The translations under genes and the position numbers were made by a program. A stretch of DNA of 64,000 nucleotides from an uncultured Pseudomonadales bacterium (lineage in GTDB: Bacteria > Pseudomonadota > Gammaproteobacteria > Pseudomonadales > Azotimanducaceae): positions 1-64,000 of the forward strand of contig CATOTI010000001.1 of assembly GCA_951813295.1 (NCBI GenBank). The letters are read 5' to 3'. The notes beneath the pieces are model-generated. The model was not told the origin of the DNA. It searched no databases and saw only the letters and a list, made by a program, of their open reading frames with translations. This document shows positions 54,306-62,278 of this stretch, in pieces. The first letter of the stretch is position 1, and every line of letters starts with the position of its first letter.

Positions 54306-54602
54306 CTATCCAGGCATCTGGAATTCATCGGCGAAGACCATCGAGCCTTCGGTGTTGTCGAGCCGATGGTGAATGATCGCCTGGTATTCCGGCGAGTCGT
54401 ACCACTCTCGGATGGCTGCTTTGCTGGGGAACTTCGCAACGACGGTGACGGGTTCCGGCGTTCCTTCAACGGCCTCACTGCCGGGCCCCGCCACGAGAAT
54501 CTCGCCGCCATGCGCCTTGATTGTGGGGAGGACGGTACTCGTGTACGCGCGGTAGGCCTCCGGATTGGTGATCCGGTAGGTGGCAATCATGTATCCAGGC
54601 AT
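54306..54602 (-). CDS. DUF1330 small protein, copy 2
   Basis: 98 residues, the same length as copy 1 and very similar (YRITNPEAYRAYTSTVLPTI, HGGEILVAGPGSEAVEG, YDSPEYQAIIHHRLDNTEGS). It is intact while its Rieske partner is a relic. No TetR gene or palindrome is seen at this copy. Confidence 0.85.
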   Translation of the reverse strand: MPGYMIATYRITNPEAYRAYTSTVLPTIKAHGGEILVAGPGSEAVEGTPEPVTVVAKFPSKAAIREWYDSPEYQAIIHHRLDNTEGSMVFADEFQMPG

Positions 54603-54654
54603 TCAGTCGGTTCCTGATTTTTTGTCTTTCGTCTGAGATTCTATGGTTTTGATG

Positions 54655-55470
54655 CTAGGCACCGCTCGCGTCCGTGTTCGACTTCGGTCGCGGCCGCTGC
54701 TGTTTGGTCGTGTCCAGGTGGAGACCGTCCAACGTTTTTGCGACATCCATGGTGAGTGTTCCATCAATACCGCCCGTCGCGTACTCGATGACGACATGGC
54801 GTGGTGACGGCGCGAGCGGGAAGAAGAGCGTCAGCGCCGTCGTTTCGGCAGCGTTGACACTCGCGGGAAGCGTCGAGCGGCGGCGCCTGATTTCGTTGAT
54901 GACCTTCGACTTGTTGTACGCCCTGACCGTGCTGACCACCAATGCTGCCGGTGCCGCCAGAACCAGACCCGCCGTACCGGCCGCGGCGATCCCGTTAGAG
55001 ACACCGGAAAGCCCATACCCTATTCCGACCAGGCTCCCAAGCGTGCCACCGAGGAGAATCGCGCCTTCCCCCATCCCGGCCTTCGCCTTGAGCCCGGCTT
55101 TGCGATAGCGGCGAACAACCTTCTTGCTGGCGCGTACGAGCTCCCGCCGCTCATCCGCTGTGTCGATCACGACACCGAGCTGGTCGACGACGAACACCCG
55201 GTTGATGACGATCGGTTGATCCGACACGTTTTCGACCCGCAGGAGGTATTGGTCCCAATAGGCGTTTTTGGCCCATGTGCCCGGACCGCCCCGGAAGATC
55301 ACCCAATCGAGTGAAGCCCGTGCCGAACCGTCCTCCGCTGTCGCGAGTGAGACCTGGGTATCGTCGTAGGGGACAACGTGCTTTTCCTTGAGCACCTTCG
55401 TCCCTGCACATCCCGACAGCAGTAAGAGCGGCAGGAAGAGGAGTATCGGTCGCCTGTGGCTGTAGATCAC
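54655..55470 (-). CDS. Putative lipoprotein with glycine-zipper-like middle
   Basis: 271 residues from GTG 55470: VIYSHRRPILLFLPLLLLSG, followed by the lipobox Cys (LSGCAG). The middle carries a small-residue hydrophobic segment (GMGEGAILLGGTLGSLVGIG and GIAAAGTAGLVLAAPAALVV), suggesting membrane insertion or a glycine zipper. The frame extends 100 residues further upstream but that part is basic and non-native. No family recognised; outer-membrane lipoprotein likely. Confidence 0.7.
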   Translation of the reverse strand: MIYSHRRPILLFLPLLLLSGCAGTKVLKEKHVVPYDDTQVSLATAEDGSARASLDWVIFRGGPGTWAKNAYWDQYLLRVENVSDQPIVINRVFVVDQLGVVIDTADERRELVRASKKVVRRYRKAGLKAKAGMGEGAILLGGTLGSLVGIGYGLSGVSNGIAAAGTAGLVLAAPAALVVSTVRAYNKSKVINEIRRRRSTLPASVNAAETTALTLFFPLAPSPRHVVIEYATGGIDGTLTMDVAKTLDGLHLDTTKQQRPRPKSNTDASGA

Positions 55471-55699
55471 CGACGTTTCCGAGGACCATGGACGGCAGAA
55501 GTATACGTGTCGTTTTTGTGTGAGATGACGGGGTCGACTTGAGCGCTGCCGCGGCGCCGCCGAGAAGATCGCGCGTCGACGTGACGTCGCGTTGGCGCGA
55601 GGGGTTGGCTTCCTTCCGCCCAACGTCTCTCGATAACAGGTGTACGATCGAGATCGAGATCGGGGCCGAGTTCGGGCCGACTCAAAATAAGGCGCTCGC

Positions 55700-57019
55700 A
55701 TGCTGATATCGACTCGTTTCGCCATCGCTTCGACTTTCGGATTACTCGTCGCCTGCGGGCCATCGGAGCCCGTCACCGACGCGACGCCGGAGGCTTTACC
55801 TGATCGAGAAGAGAGTCAGGGTGTCGTGTTGTTGCGAGGGCTCCCCACGCTCGGCACGAAGCACAGTGTCGCCATCGTGGAGCTGGATCCGGAGGCGGAG
55901 AACTTCGGGGAGATACTCTACGAGTTCGAGCCCGGTCTCGAAGGCGAGCCTCTGCACCACCTCTACTACAGTCCACAGGGACGTCTCTATGCGACGGGTT
56001 TGGATCCGGCCTGCAGCCTCGCGGAGATCGGTCTGAACCGCGACGCGACCGGATCGCCGGCGGTGACGGGCGTCGATTGCCTCGACACGGCCGGTCAACA
56101 GGTGGGCGAAGACATCATGTGGCACCCGGCTGGTGGCACGGAGCGAATGTTCGTCACGTTCATGGGAGGCGATGGGACCGCCGACGGAGGCTCGTTGGTG
56201 GCGTTCGATTCGCAAACCAACGATGTGATCAAGGTCATCGAAGCAAGACAAAGTGATGTCGCCCCGGGTGAGCCGTACATCATGTACCCCCACGGAATCT
56301 CGGCGTTTGGCAACCGGATGGTGATCACCTCAACGATTCACCCGGATCTCGCGAGCGGCGTCGGTAACTCGATTACGGTGATCGACCTCGATTCGCTGAC
56401 GCCGACGGAGACGATTCAGGTCGAGGACGCGAAACCGGTCGGTTTCCCTTCTTCACCCGTCGAGGTTCTGTTCGTACGGCCGAGCATCGTTGCTGATGTC
56501 GAACCGGCGGTGCTCGTCAACACGATGTTCGGCTTCGAGACTTGGCGTATTCCCTACGACGAGGCGAATGATTCCTTCGGTCCTGTCGAGAAGATTTACG
56601 ACGGAGCGAGTTCGGGAACGGGCGTGCCTCTGGAGTTTTACGGTACCGCGGATGAGCTTTTCGTCAGCCACGCATTGCCCGGCATCGTGAAGCGCTATGA
56701 CCTGGCGAGTCTTCCCGATCTCGTTTCTTCAGGCCCCGACATAGAGACGGCGGCCGGCGCACATCACATGATTTTCTACACCACGCGATCGGGTCGAGAC
56801 GTGGTGGCGGTGCAGAACAATCTCCTGAACCTCGGCAACGCCGCCGACGAAGACCCGACGGACATCGACTTCATCGCCAAAATCAACGACCACTCGATCA
56901 CCGTCCATGACCTCGAAACGGGGCAACTGCTTGCTGGCGTCAACTTCAAGGAGCGCTACGGCAAAGGGATCGACAACGTCGAGGCTTTGTTTGGCTCTGG
57001 CTTCGTCCATCACCATTGA
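55700..57019 (+). CDS. Exported lipoprotein beta-propeller in the MbnH/MbnP operon
   Basis: 439 residues. Signal/lipobox ASTFGLLVACGPS. Repeating beta segments (GRLYATGLDPACSLAEIGL, GSLVAFDSQTNDVIKVIE, ITVIDLDSLTPTETIQV, HSITVHDLETGQLLAGV) imply a seven-bladed-type propeller distantly like selenium-binding/surface YVTN proteins. The product ends GSGFVHHH, a histidine tail that could bind metal. Its stop directly precedes the mbnH ATG. Role unknown, probably with the metal pair. Confidence 0.7.
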   Translation: MLISTRFAIASTFGLLVACGPSEPVTDATPEALPDREESQGVVLLRGLPTLGTKHSVAIVELDPEAENFGEILYEFEPGLEGEPLHHLYYSPQGRLYATGLDPACSLAEIGLNRDATGSPAVTGVDCLDTAGQQVGEDIMWHPAGGTERMFVTFMGGDGTADGGSLVAFDSQTNDVIKVIEARQSDVAPGEPYIMYPHGISAFGNRMVITSTIHPDLASGVGNSITVIDLDSLTPTETIQVEDAKPVGFPSSPVEVLFVRPSIVADVEPAVLVNTMFGFETWRIPYDEANDSFGPVEKIYDGASSGTGVPLEFYGTADELFVSHALPGIVKRYDLASLPDLVSSGPDIETAAGAHHMIFYTTRSGRDVVAVQNNLLNLGNAADEDPTDIDFIAKINDHSITVHDLETGQLLAGVNFKERYGKGIDNVEALFGSGFVHHH

Positions 57020-58138
57020 ATGCACAGTGCATCGCTTAGGCGGTTGACGCGCACGTCAATCGTCGGCGTAGCCCTGCTTGCTCTGGGCGCGGGGATCTAT
57101 TGGACGAGCGATCCGGTGCCGACGCCCTTGGCCGATTTTTCGGTGCCGTTCGTCTATGGGAAGTTCGCGGTACCGCCGGACAATCCGCTCACCGTGGAGT
57201 CGGTCGAGCTGGGCCGCCGACTCTTCTACGACCCGTTGTTGTCGGGGCCGAATACGGTCTCGTGTGCTACTTGCCATCGCCAGGAATTGGCCTTTACTGA
57301 CGGAAAGAGCGGATCCGTTGGCGTCTCCGGCGAACCCCTTGCCTTCAGTAGCATGAGCCTCGCCAACCTCCTATGGGGTCCGCGCCGGTTCTTCTGGGAT
57401 GGGCGGGCGATGTCGCTCGAAGAGCAAGCGCTGATCCCGATTCAAGACCCCGATGAGATGGATCAGGACCTCGATGTCCTCGTCGAGGAACTCGAGGCGG
57501 ACCCGATTTATCACGATCTTTTTGAACGGGCGTACGGCGAAATCTCTGCGTCCGCGATCGCCAAGGCGATTGCTTCATTCGAAAGAACGCTCGTTTGGGC
57601 AAATGCCAAGTACGATCGGTTTCTACGCGGCGAGGTGAACCTCACCGACGCCGAAGAAGCCGGTCGAAAGCTTTTTATGGCCCATCCCGACACGAAAGTC
57701 AGCCTTCGCGGCGGCAATTGTATTGATTGCCACAGCCAGTTCCTCACGAGCGGTTTCAGGGCTGCGTTCGACGGTTTCTCCAACAACGGTCTCGATGGCG
57801 AAGACGACCTGTTGGCGGGATTGGCCGGTGTCACGGGTCGCGCCGAAGACCGGGGACGATTCAAAGCGCCCACGCTGCGAAACATCGCGTTGACCGCGCC
57901 CTACATGCACGACGGCAGGTTCGCGACGCTCGAAGAAGTCCTCGAGCACTACAACAGCGGGATCCAGGACAGCACGACACTGAGTCCTTTGATCGCGGAA
58001 GCAACGAACAGCCCGAGCAGCGAGCACAGGATCAGCCTCTTCCTCACGCCCGACGAGCAAGCCGCGATCATCGCTTTTCTCCATACCTTGACGGATCACG
58101 ATTTTGTGACGGATCCACGCTTGTCGGATCCGTTCTGA
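57020..58138 (+). CDS. mbnH: MbnH-type di-haem peroxidase (MauG/CcpA superfamily)
   Basis: 372 residues with an N-terminal signal anchor (TSIVGVALLALGAGIYW). Two haem sites: CATCH (VSCATCHRQELAF) and CIDCH (GNCIDCHSQFL); KAPTLRNIALTAPYMHDGRF is the conserved second-domain segment. In the MbnH/MbnP pair this enzyme oxidises a Trp of MbnP to kynurenine, creating a copper site. The partner gene follows 2 bp later. Confidence 0.85.
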   Translation: MHSASLRRLTRTSIVGVALLALGAGIYWTSDPVPTPLADFSVPFVYGKFAVPPDNPLTVESVELGRRLFYDPLLSGPNTVSCATCHRQELAFTDGKSGSVGVSGEPLAFSSMSLANLLWGPRRFFWDGRAMSLEEQALIPIQDPDEMDQDLDVLVEELEADPIYHDLFERAYGEISASAIAKAIASFERTLVWANAKYDRFLRGEVNLTDAEEAGRKLFMAHPDTKVSLRGGNCIDCHSQFLTSGFRAAFDGFSNNGLDGEDDLLAGLAGVTGRAEDRGRFKAPTLRNIALTAPYMHDGRFATLEEVLEHYNSGIQDSTTLSPLIAEATNSPSSEHRISLFLTPDEQAAIIAFLHTLTDHDFVTDPRLSDPF

Positions 58139-58140
58139 CG

Positions 58141-58881
58141 ATGCGATTGCGGACGCCGGTAACGCTCGGCCTGGTCGGTCTCATCGCCGTGCTGTCCTTC
58201 ATCGGGTTCGAGCTTCGTGCGCGGATGGCAACGATGTACATCGAGCTGGTCTTCGCCGCTGTCGCGAACGGCGGCGCGTTGGAAAAGCACGCCTTCGTCT
58301 ATGACAACCCGGGCGGCGCAGGTCGATTCATGATCCGGGACTTCCAGTTCTTCGTGAGCAACATCAAGCTCGATGGAGCGCAAGGGAGTTACGTCGTGCC
58401 CGAGAGCTACCACCTCGTTCGCTTCGACGGCGACGACGGGACGTTTAGGCTCGTGCTTCCTGACGTACCCCGTGATCGTTACGACACGATCGAACTCGCG
58501 GTCGGCATCGACCCCGCGGCTAACGGTTCGATCACGCCGCTTGGAGATCTCGACCCCAACGGACGGATGGCTTGGAACTGGGAGACGGGCTACAAGTTCC
58601 TGTTGCTCGAAGGAATGCTGGAGCGCGATGGCGCGCGGATTCCGCTCGTCTACCATGTGGGATTCGACGAAAACTACACGCCGTTGTCGTTCAAGACGTC
58701 GATCTTGCCTTCCGCGGAACCGACCATCGTGATGTTCACGGTCCACTTATTGCGCCTCTTCGACTCCGATCCCCGTCTCGATCTTGCGACGCTACCCAGC
58801 GTGAAATTCGACCGGGCAGACGCCGGTCGGATCGCAGGACAGTTTCCGGCACTGCTGACGATTGGGGAGGATCCGCCATGA
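58141..58881 (+). CDS. mbnP: MbnP-family periplasmic metal-binding protein
   Basis: 246 residues; the ATG at 58141 is right after mbnH. A signal anchor (VTLGLVGLIAVLSFIGFELRA) is followed by the family motifs GRFMIRDFQFFVSNIKLDG and GRMAWNWETGYKFLLLEGML, the second with the Trp-rich segment that MbnH modifies. MbnP binds copper after Trp-to-kynurenine conversion. The pair is common in methanobactin and stand-alone loci; no methanobactin genes are seen here. Confidence 0.87.
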   Translation: MRLRTPVTLGLVGLIAVLSFIGFELRARMATMYIELVFAAVANGGALEKHAFVYDNPGGAGRFMIRDFQFFVSNIKLDGAQGSYVVPESYHLVRFDGDDGTFRLVLPDVPRDRYDTIELAVGIDPAANGSITPLGDLDPNGRMAWNWETGYKFLLLEGMLERDGARIPLVYHVGFDENYTPLSFKTSILPSAEPTIVMFTVHLLRLFDSDPRLDLATLPSVKFDRADAGRIAGQFPALLTIGEDPP

Positions 58882-59054
58882 GCAATCGTTCCTTGGCGTT
58901 TCGCGCGCCGGCGAAGCGCCGATCAGCCCATTGGGCTTCAAAACGAAGTGCGCGCCCGCCCAAGCCCGATCACCTCGGAAAGTTCGATCTGTCATCCTCG
59001 CGACCCGGATGACGTCCCTCGGGGCGGCGTCTACTCGAAAGAAAAGGTGAACTG

Positions 59055-59546
59055 ATGAACTGGGAAGCCATTGGGGCGGTGAGCGAGACGCTCGGTGCGA
59101 TTGCGGTCTTCGCATCGATTGTCGTCCTCATCTCTCAGGTGCGATCGAACACCAAAGCGATCGAGGCGGCCGCCGTGATGGATTTGGAGTCGCAAGTCGC
59201 AAAGTCGTGGCATGACGCAGCACAGAACCCCTATACACCCGGTGTTTTCCGTCGCCTTTACGACGGAGAGGAACTCTCCGTCGAGGATGTCGGCCGCTTA
59301 CGAGCGACGTGGCACGGCGTCTTCCACAATCTCCAGAACGGGTTCTACCAGATTCAGTACGGATTCTTGAACGAGGACTACCCCCTGAAAGTCCACGTAT
59401 TGAATGTGATGAAGTTCGCCGAAGGTCGACAATTCTGGGCAAGTGCGCATGACACCGTCAGCCCTGAATTTTCTCGTTTCGTCGAGGAGATTGCAGAGGA
59501 GACGCAGGGGGTGGAAGTTGATTCTGGCCCCAAAAACACCGATTAG
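59055..59546 (+). CDS. Small membrane protein of unknown function
   Basis: 163 residues with GAAAGGTG upstream. An N-terminal TM segment (IGAVSETLGAIAVFASIVVL) is followed by a soluble helical domain (QVRSNTKAIEAAAVMDLESQ, RLRATWHGVFHNLQNGFYQI). The pattern recurs as a widespread unnamed family in marine proteobacteria. It is 173 bp after mbnP and probably independent. Confidence 0.7.
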   Translation: MNWEAIGAVSETLGAIAVFASIVVLISQVRSNTKAIEAAAVMDLESQVAKSWHDAAQNPYTPGVFRRLYDGEELSVEDVGRLRATWHGVFHNLQNGFYQIQYGFLNEDYPLKVHVLNVMKFAEGRQFWASAHDTVSPEFSRFVEEIAEETQGVEVDSGPKNTD

Positions 59547-59659
59547 GATCTGGGTTTCATCGGTCGATTTCTCACCCCTGTTTAGTGATCGCTGACCGGG
59601 TTCAGATCGTCGCGCCGCAAAGGTCGTGGGACACGCGCATTAAGGTCAGGTCGACTCGC

Positions 59660-61654
59660 TCATCCGAGGGGCTCTTGGGCGCTCTCGCAACGAAGCTCCT
59701 GGAAGATTTCGGAGGTGATCGGTTCAGGCGATTCGGATCGTGCTGGATTCAACGAACGATGCTCGAGCCACCGTACTCTGGGATCTTTCGACGCCCGGAG
59801 CGAATCGCGCGCCGCCATCACTTCTGCATCCGAGATACTCATTGGGGCGATCTCCCGTCGACACGTCATCGTTCGAAGTTGCAGTCGTAAGTTTTCGGGA
59901 TTGTTCGGTTCGTGACCTAAGAGCTCGTCGACGATCGACTCGGCGCGCCGCAAGCTCGAATCGGTGGCTTCGGTGCCGCCGACTTCCGCCGCGAGGACGA
60001 GACTCCTCGCCAGATCCCGGCGGAATTCGATGTTGTCCGTGCCGGCCAAACGATCGAGTACCACCAGCGAAGAGGCGACGAAGGCCGACGCATCGTCGGG
60101 CCGACCTAGGTGCGCGAGGGCGAGGGCGAGTTCCTGCTCGACCCGGGCGCGACGCGCTTGCCAACGCAGTCGGTTCTGTTCGATGTCGATCAAGTGATCC
60201 CAATGATCGAGCGCGTCGCGAAGTAGCTTCTCGGCTTCCGCGTAATCGCCGTTGAGATTGAGGGTGAGGGCTAGGAAATAGGCGCTGATCGCGACATGTG
60301 ACCGGTAGTACTCATGATCGGGCTGCAGCAGCAGAAGGTCGCGCTTGATGTTGTAGTCGAATTCGAAGCTCGTCCGAGCCTGCGACAAATCGCCGAGCGC
60401 GACCGCGACTTTGCCGACGTTGTTGTAGGCAAAGGCGAGTTCGAGGCGCCATTCATCATTGTCGGGAAACCGCGACGTCAGTGTTTCGTTGATTGCGAGT
60501 ACTTCTTCGTATGCGTCGGCTGCCTTCGTCAGTTCGCCTTGCCGTTCGAGAACGCGGCCGAGGTTCGTGTTGGCGTAGGCATCCTCCATCAACCACTCCG
60601 GATTCGCGGGATCTTTCGTTCGCACGTCGCGGGTGATGAAGACGGCGTCCCGAAACCGGTCGGCTGCCGAGTCCAACTCGCCGCGCTGCCAGTGAACGTG
60701 GCCGACATAGAAGACGCTGTTCGCGAGAGCTATTTGAGCGTTCAGGTCCTCCGGCGTGCGTTCCGCGAGTTGTGAGGTCAGCTCGTAGGACTCCCGGAAC
60801 GCGAGGAGCGCGTCATCGAATTTCCCCAGCTCGAGGTGTACTTCGCCGATTTGGCGGAGGTTACGTGCTCGTTGACCGATGGCGACTTCGTCGTTGTCGT
60901 CTTGTGTTGCGAAGTACTCAAATGCTTTGGAACCGACACTGATGAAGACGTCCAGCCGCCCGATTGCGCGGAGCTCCTCTTGGAGATCACCCAGCATGAA
61001 ATCGACGAGATCCTCAGCATCGCGCCGGCGCTTTTCGGCTTCCTGCGTTGCGAGCACGGCATTGATGAGAAGTAGGATCGTCAAGCCCAACATCGCCAGG
61101 CTCGCGGTCGTCGCAAGCGCTAAACGCCGGTTTCTTCGGCGGAGATCACGTTGTTTGAGCGCGTCGAAGCCGATCTCGAGCATGCCGGCGGCGAGCTTCA
61201 GAAACGCGTCGCGTTTGCCGTCGCCGACGCTACGTGCGTCGGCTGCAATGGGTTCAGGGGGCGGCTGTGAATGAGCTGCTTCGAGTAGGGCCGGCGGGAA
61301 ACAACAATTGGCGCTTCCGGGCGTTGGATCGCCGCGCACGATGAAACAGAAGACTCGGTGATCTCGGCCGAGTCGTCGGAACTGTCGAATCTCTTCGTTA
61401 ACCCATTTCGACTGAGCGGCGTCGGGCGAACAAACGACGATCAAGCTGTTCGATTCCGTCAGCGCGTTTGCCACCGCGTCGGACAAACTTGAAGCACTCG
61501 CCAGCTCTTCGCGATCACGGAACACGGGGCCTAATGCCTCGGATCGTGGGAGGTTCAGATTTTTCGGCGGACGATAGCGTTCAAGTCTTCGGTGCAGCCA
61601 CTTCGCGACGGCGGCGTCGCGGTGGCTATAGCTCAGGAACGCCTGATATCGCAT
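59660..61654 (-). CDS. TIR domain - TM - TPR protein
   Basis: 664 residues. TIR domain at 1-110: YQAFLSYSHRDAAVAKWLHR, VFRDREELASASSL, and QSKWVNEEIRQFRRLG with Glu87/88 at the position of the NADase Glu. A TM helix follows at 179-202 (ALATTASLAMLGLTILLLIN), then TPR repeats from ~240 to 600. Proteins of this build are common in proteobacteria as membrane TIR-TPR sensors; whether this one hydrolyses NAD is unknown. A 123-residue protein is 41 bp upstream. Confidence 0.85.
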   Translation of the reverse strand: MRYQAFLSYSHRDAAVAKWLHRRLERYRPPKNLNLPRSEALGPVFRDREELASASSLSDAVANALTESNSLIVVCSPDAAQSKWVNEEIRQFRRLGRDHRVFCFIVRGDPTPGSANCCFPPALLEAAHSQPPPEPIAADARSVGDGKRDAFLKLAAGMLEIGFDALKQRDLRRRNRRLALATTASLAMLGLTILLLINAVLATQEAEKRRRDAEDLVDFMLGDLQEELRAIGRLDVFISVGSKAFEYFATQDDNDEVAIGQRARNLRQIGEVHLELGKFDDALLAFRESYELTSQLAERTPEDLNAQIALANSVFYVGHVHWQRGELDSAADRFRDAVFITRDVRTKDPANPEWLMEDAYANTNLGRVLERQGELTKAADAYEEVLAINETLTSRFPDNDEWRLELAFAYNNVGKVAVALGDLSQARTSFEFDYNIKRDLLLLQPDHEYYRSHVAISAYFLALTLNLNGDYAEAEKLLRDALDHWDHLIDIEQNRLRWQARRARVEQELALALAHLGRPDDASAFVASSLVVLDRLAGTDNIEFRRDLARSLVLAAEVGGTEATDSSLRRAESIVDELLGHEPNNPENLRLQLRTMTCRREIAPMSISDAEVMAARDSLRASKDPRVRWLEHRSLNPARSESPEPITSEIFQELRCESAQEPLG

Positions 61655-61695
61655 TTCGGGAGATCACCTTTGGCCTAGCCGACTCAACAATGAAG

Positions 61696-62067
61696 TCAGT
61701 TGCGGATCACCGGCCTGCGTTCAACGAGTCCGTCTTCCTTCCCGTCGGTTGTTGCGACCCTTGCGACCGTCTCTGTGGTCGTACACGACACGCCGTCCTT
61801 GGTGACGGTCAGCGTGTACTCGTACTCGCCGGTTCCACTGGGTTGGAAGGTGGACTTCAACCACTGGCCGTTACCACCGGTCGTCGCGTCGCTGAATGCT
61901 TCGTCGCTCCCTGTCGGGCTGAGCGATGTAATGTCGAATCGGTCGTTGTTGTCGTGTTTTTGCCACCGGATCGTGTCGCCGGCGTCGGCGTCCTGTTTGC
62001 GCTTACTCAGGACCACAGGTGGGTTCGCCGCAGTGTTCAAACTCACCGATATGTTCACATTCGGCAT
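61696..62067 (-). CDS. Small beta-rich protein linked to TIR-TPR gene
   Basis: 123 residues, mostly predicted beta strand (VNISVSLNTAANPPVVLSKR, TIRWQKHDNNDRFDITSL, EYEYTLTVTKDGVSCTTTET). It has no signal peptide and no family that I recognise. The immunoglobulin/jelly-roll-like pattern and the 41-bp spacing to the TIR gene suggest a ligand or partner. The 211 bp upstream (62068-62278) contain no gene and probably the promoter. Confidence 0.6.
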   Translation of the reverse strand: MPNVNISVSLNTAANPPVVLSKRKQDADAGDTIRWQKHDNNDRFDITSLSPTGSDEAFSDATTGGNGQWLKSTFQPSGTGEYEYTLTVTKDGVSCTTTETVARVATTDGKEDGLVERRPVIRN

Positions 62068-62278
62068 CTTCGTTTCCCCTTTAGTTTTGCGGCCAATGCA
62101 AGGTCGCCGCCCGTGAATCCACGCGCGTTGCGCTGCTCGAAATTACTGAAGGCTCAGTTGGCGCGCAAGCGAATCGGTCTCGCGGAAAACCCGATGCGAC
62201 GACCACAACTGACGTCGAGCTTATTGGTGAAGTGTCTCGATGTAATCAGCGGCGTCGGTGCTGGATAGCGATGACCGA

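Noticed and set aside
54655-55776. Longer start for the lipoprotein gene
   Set aside because: The extra 102 residues are basic and precede the signal/lipobox, which fits GTG 55470.
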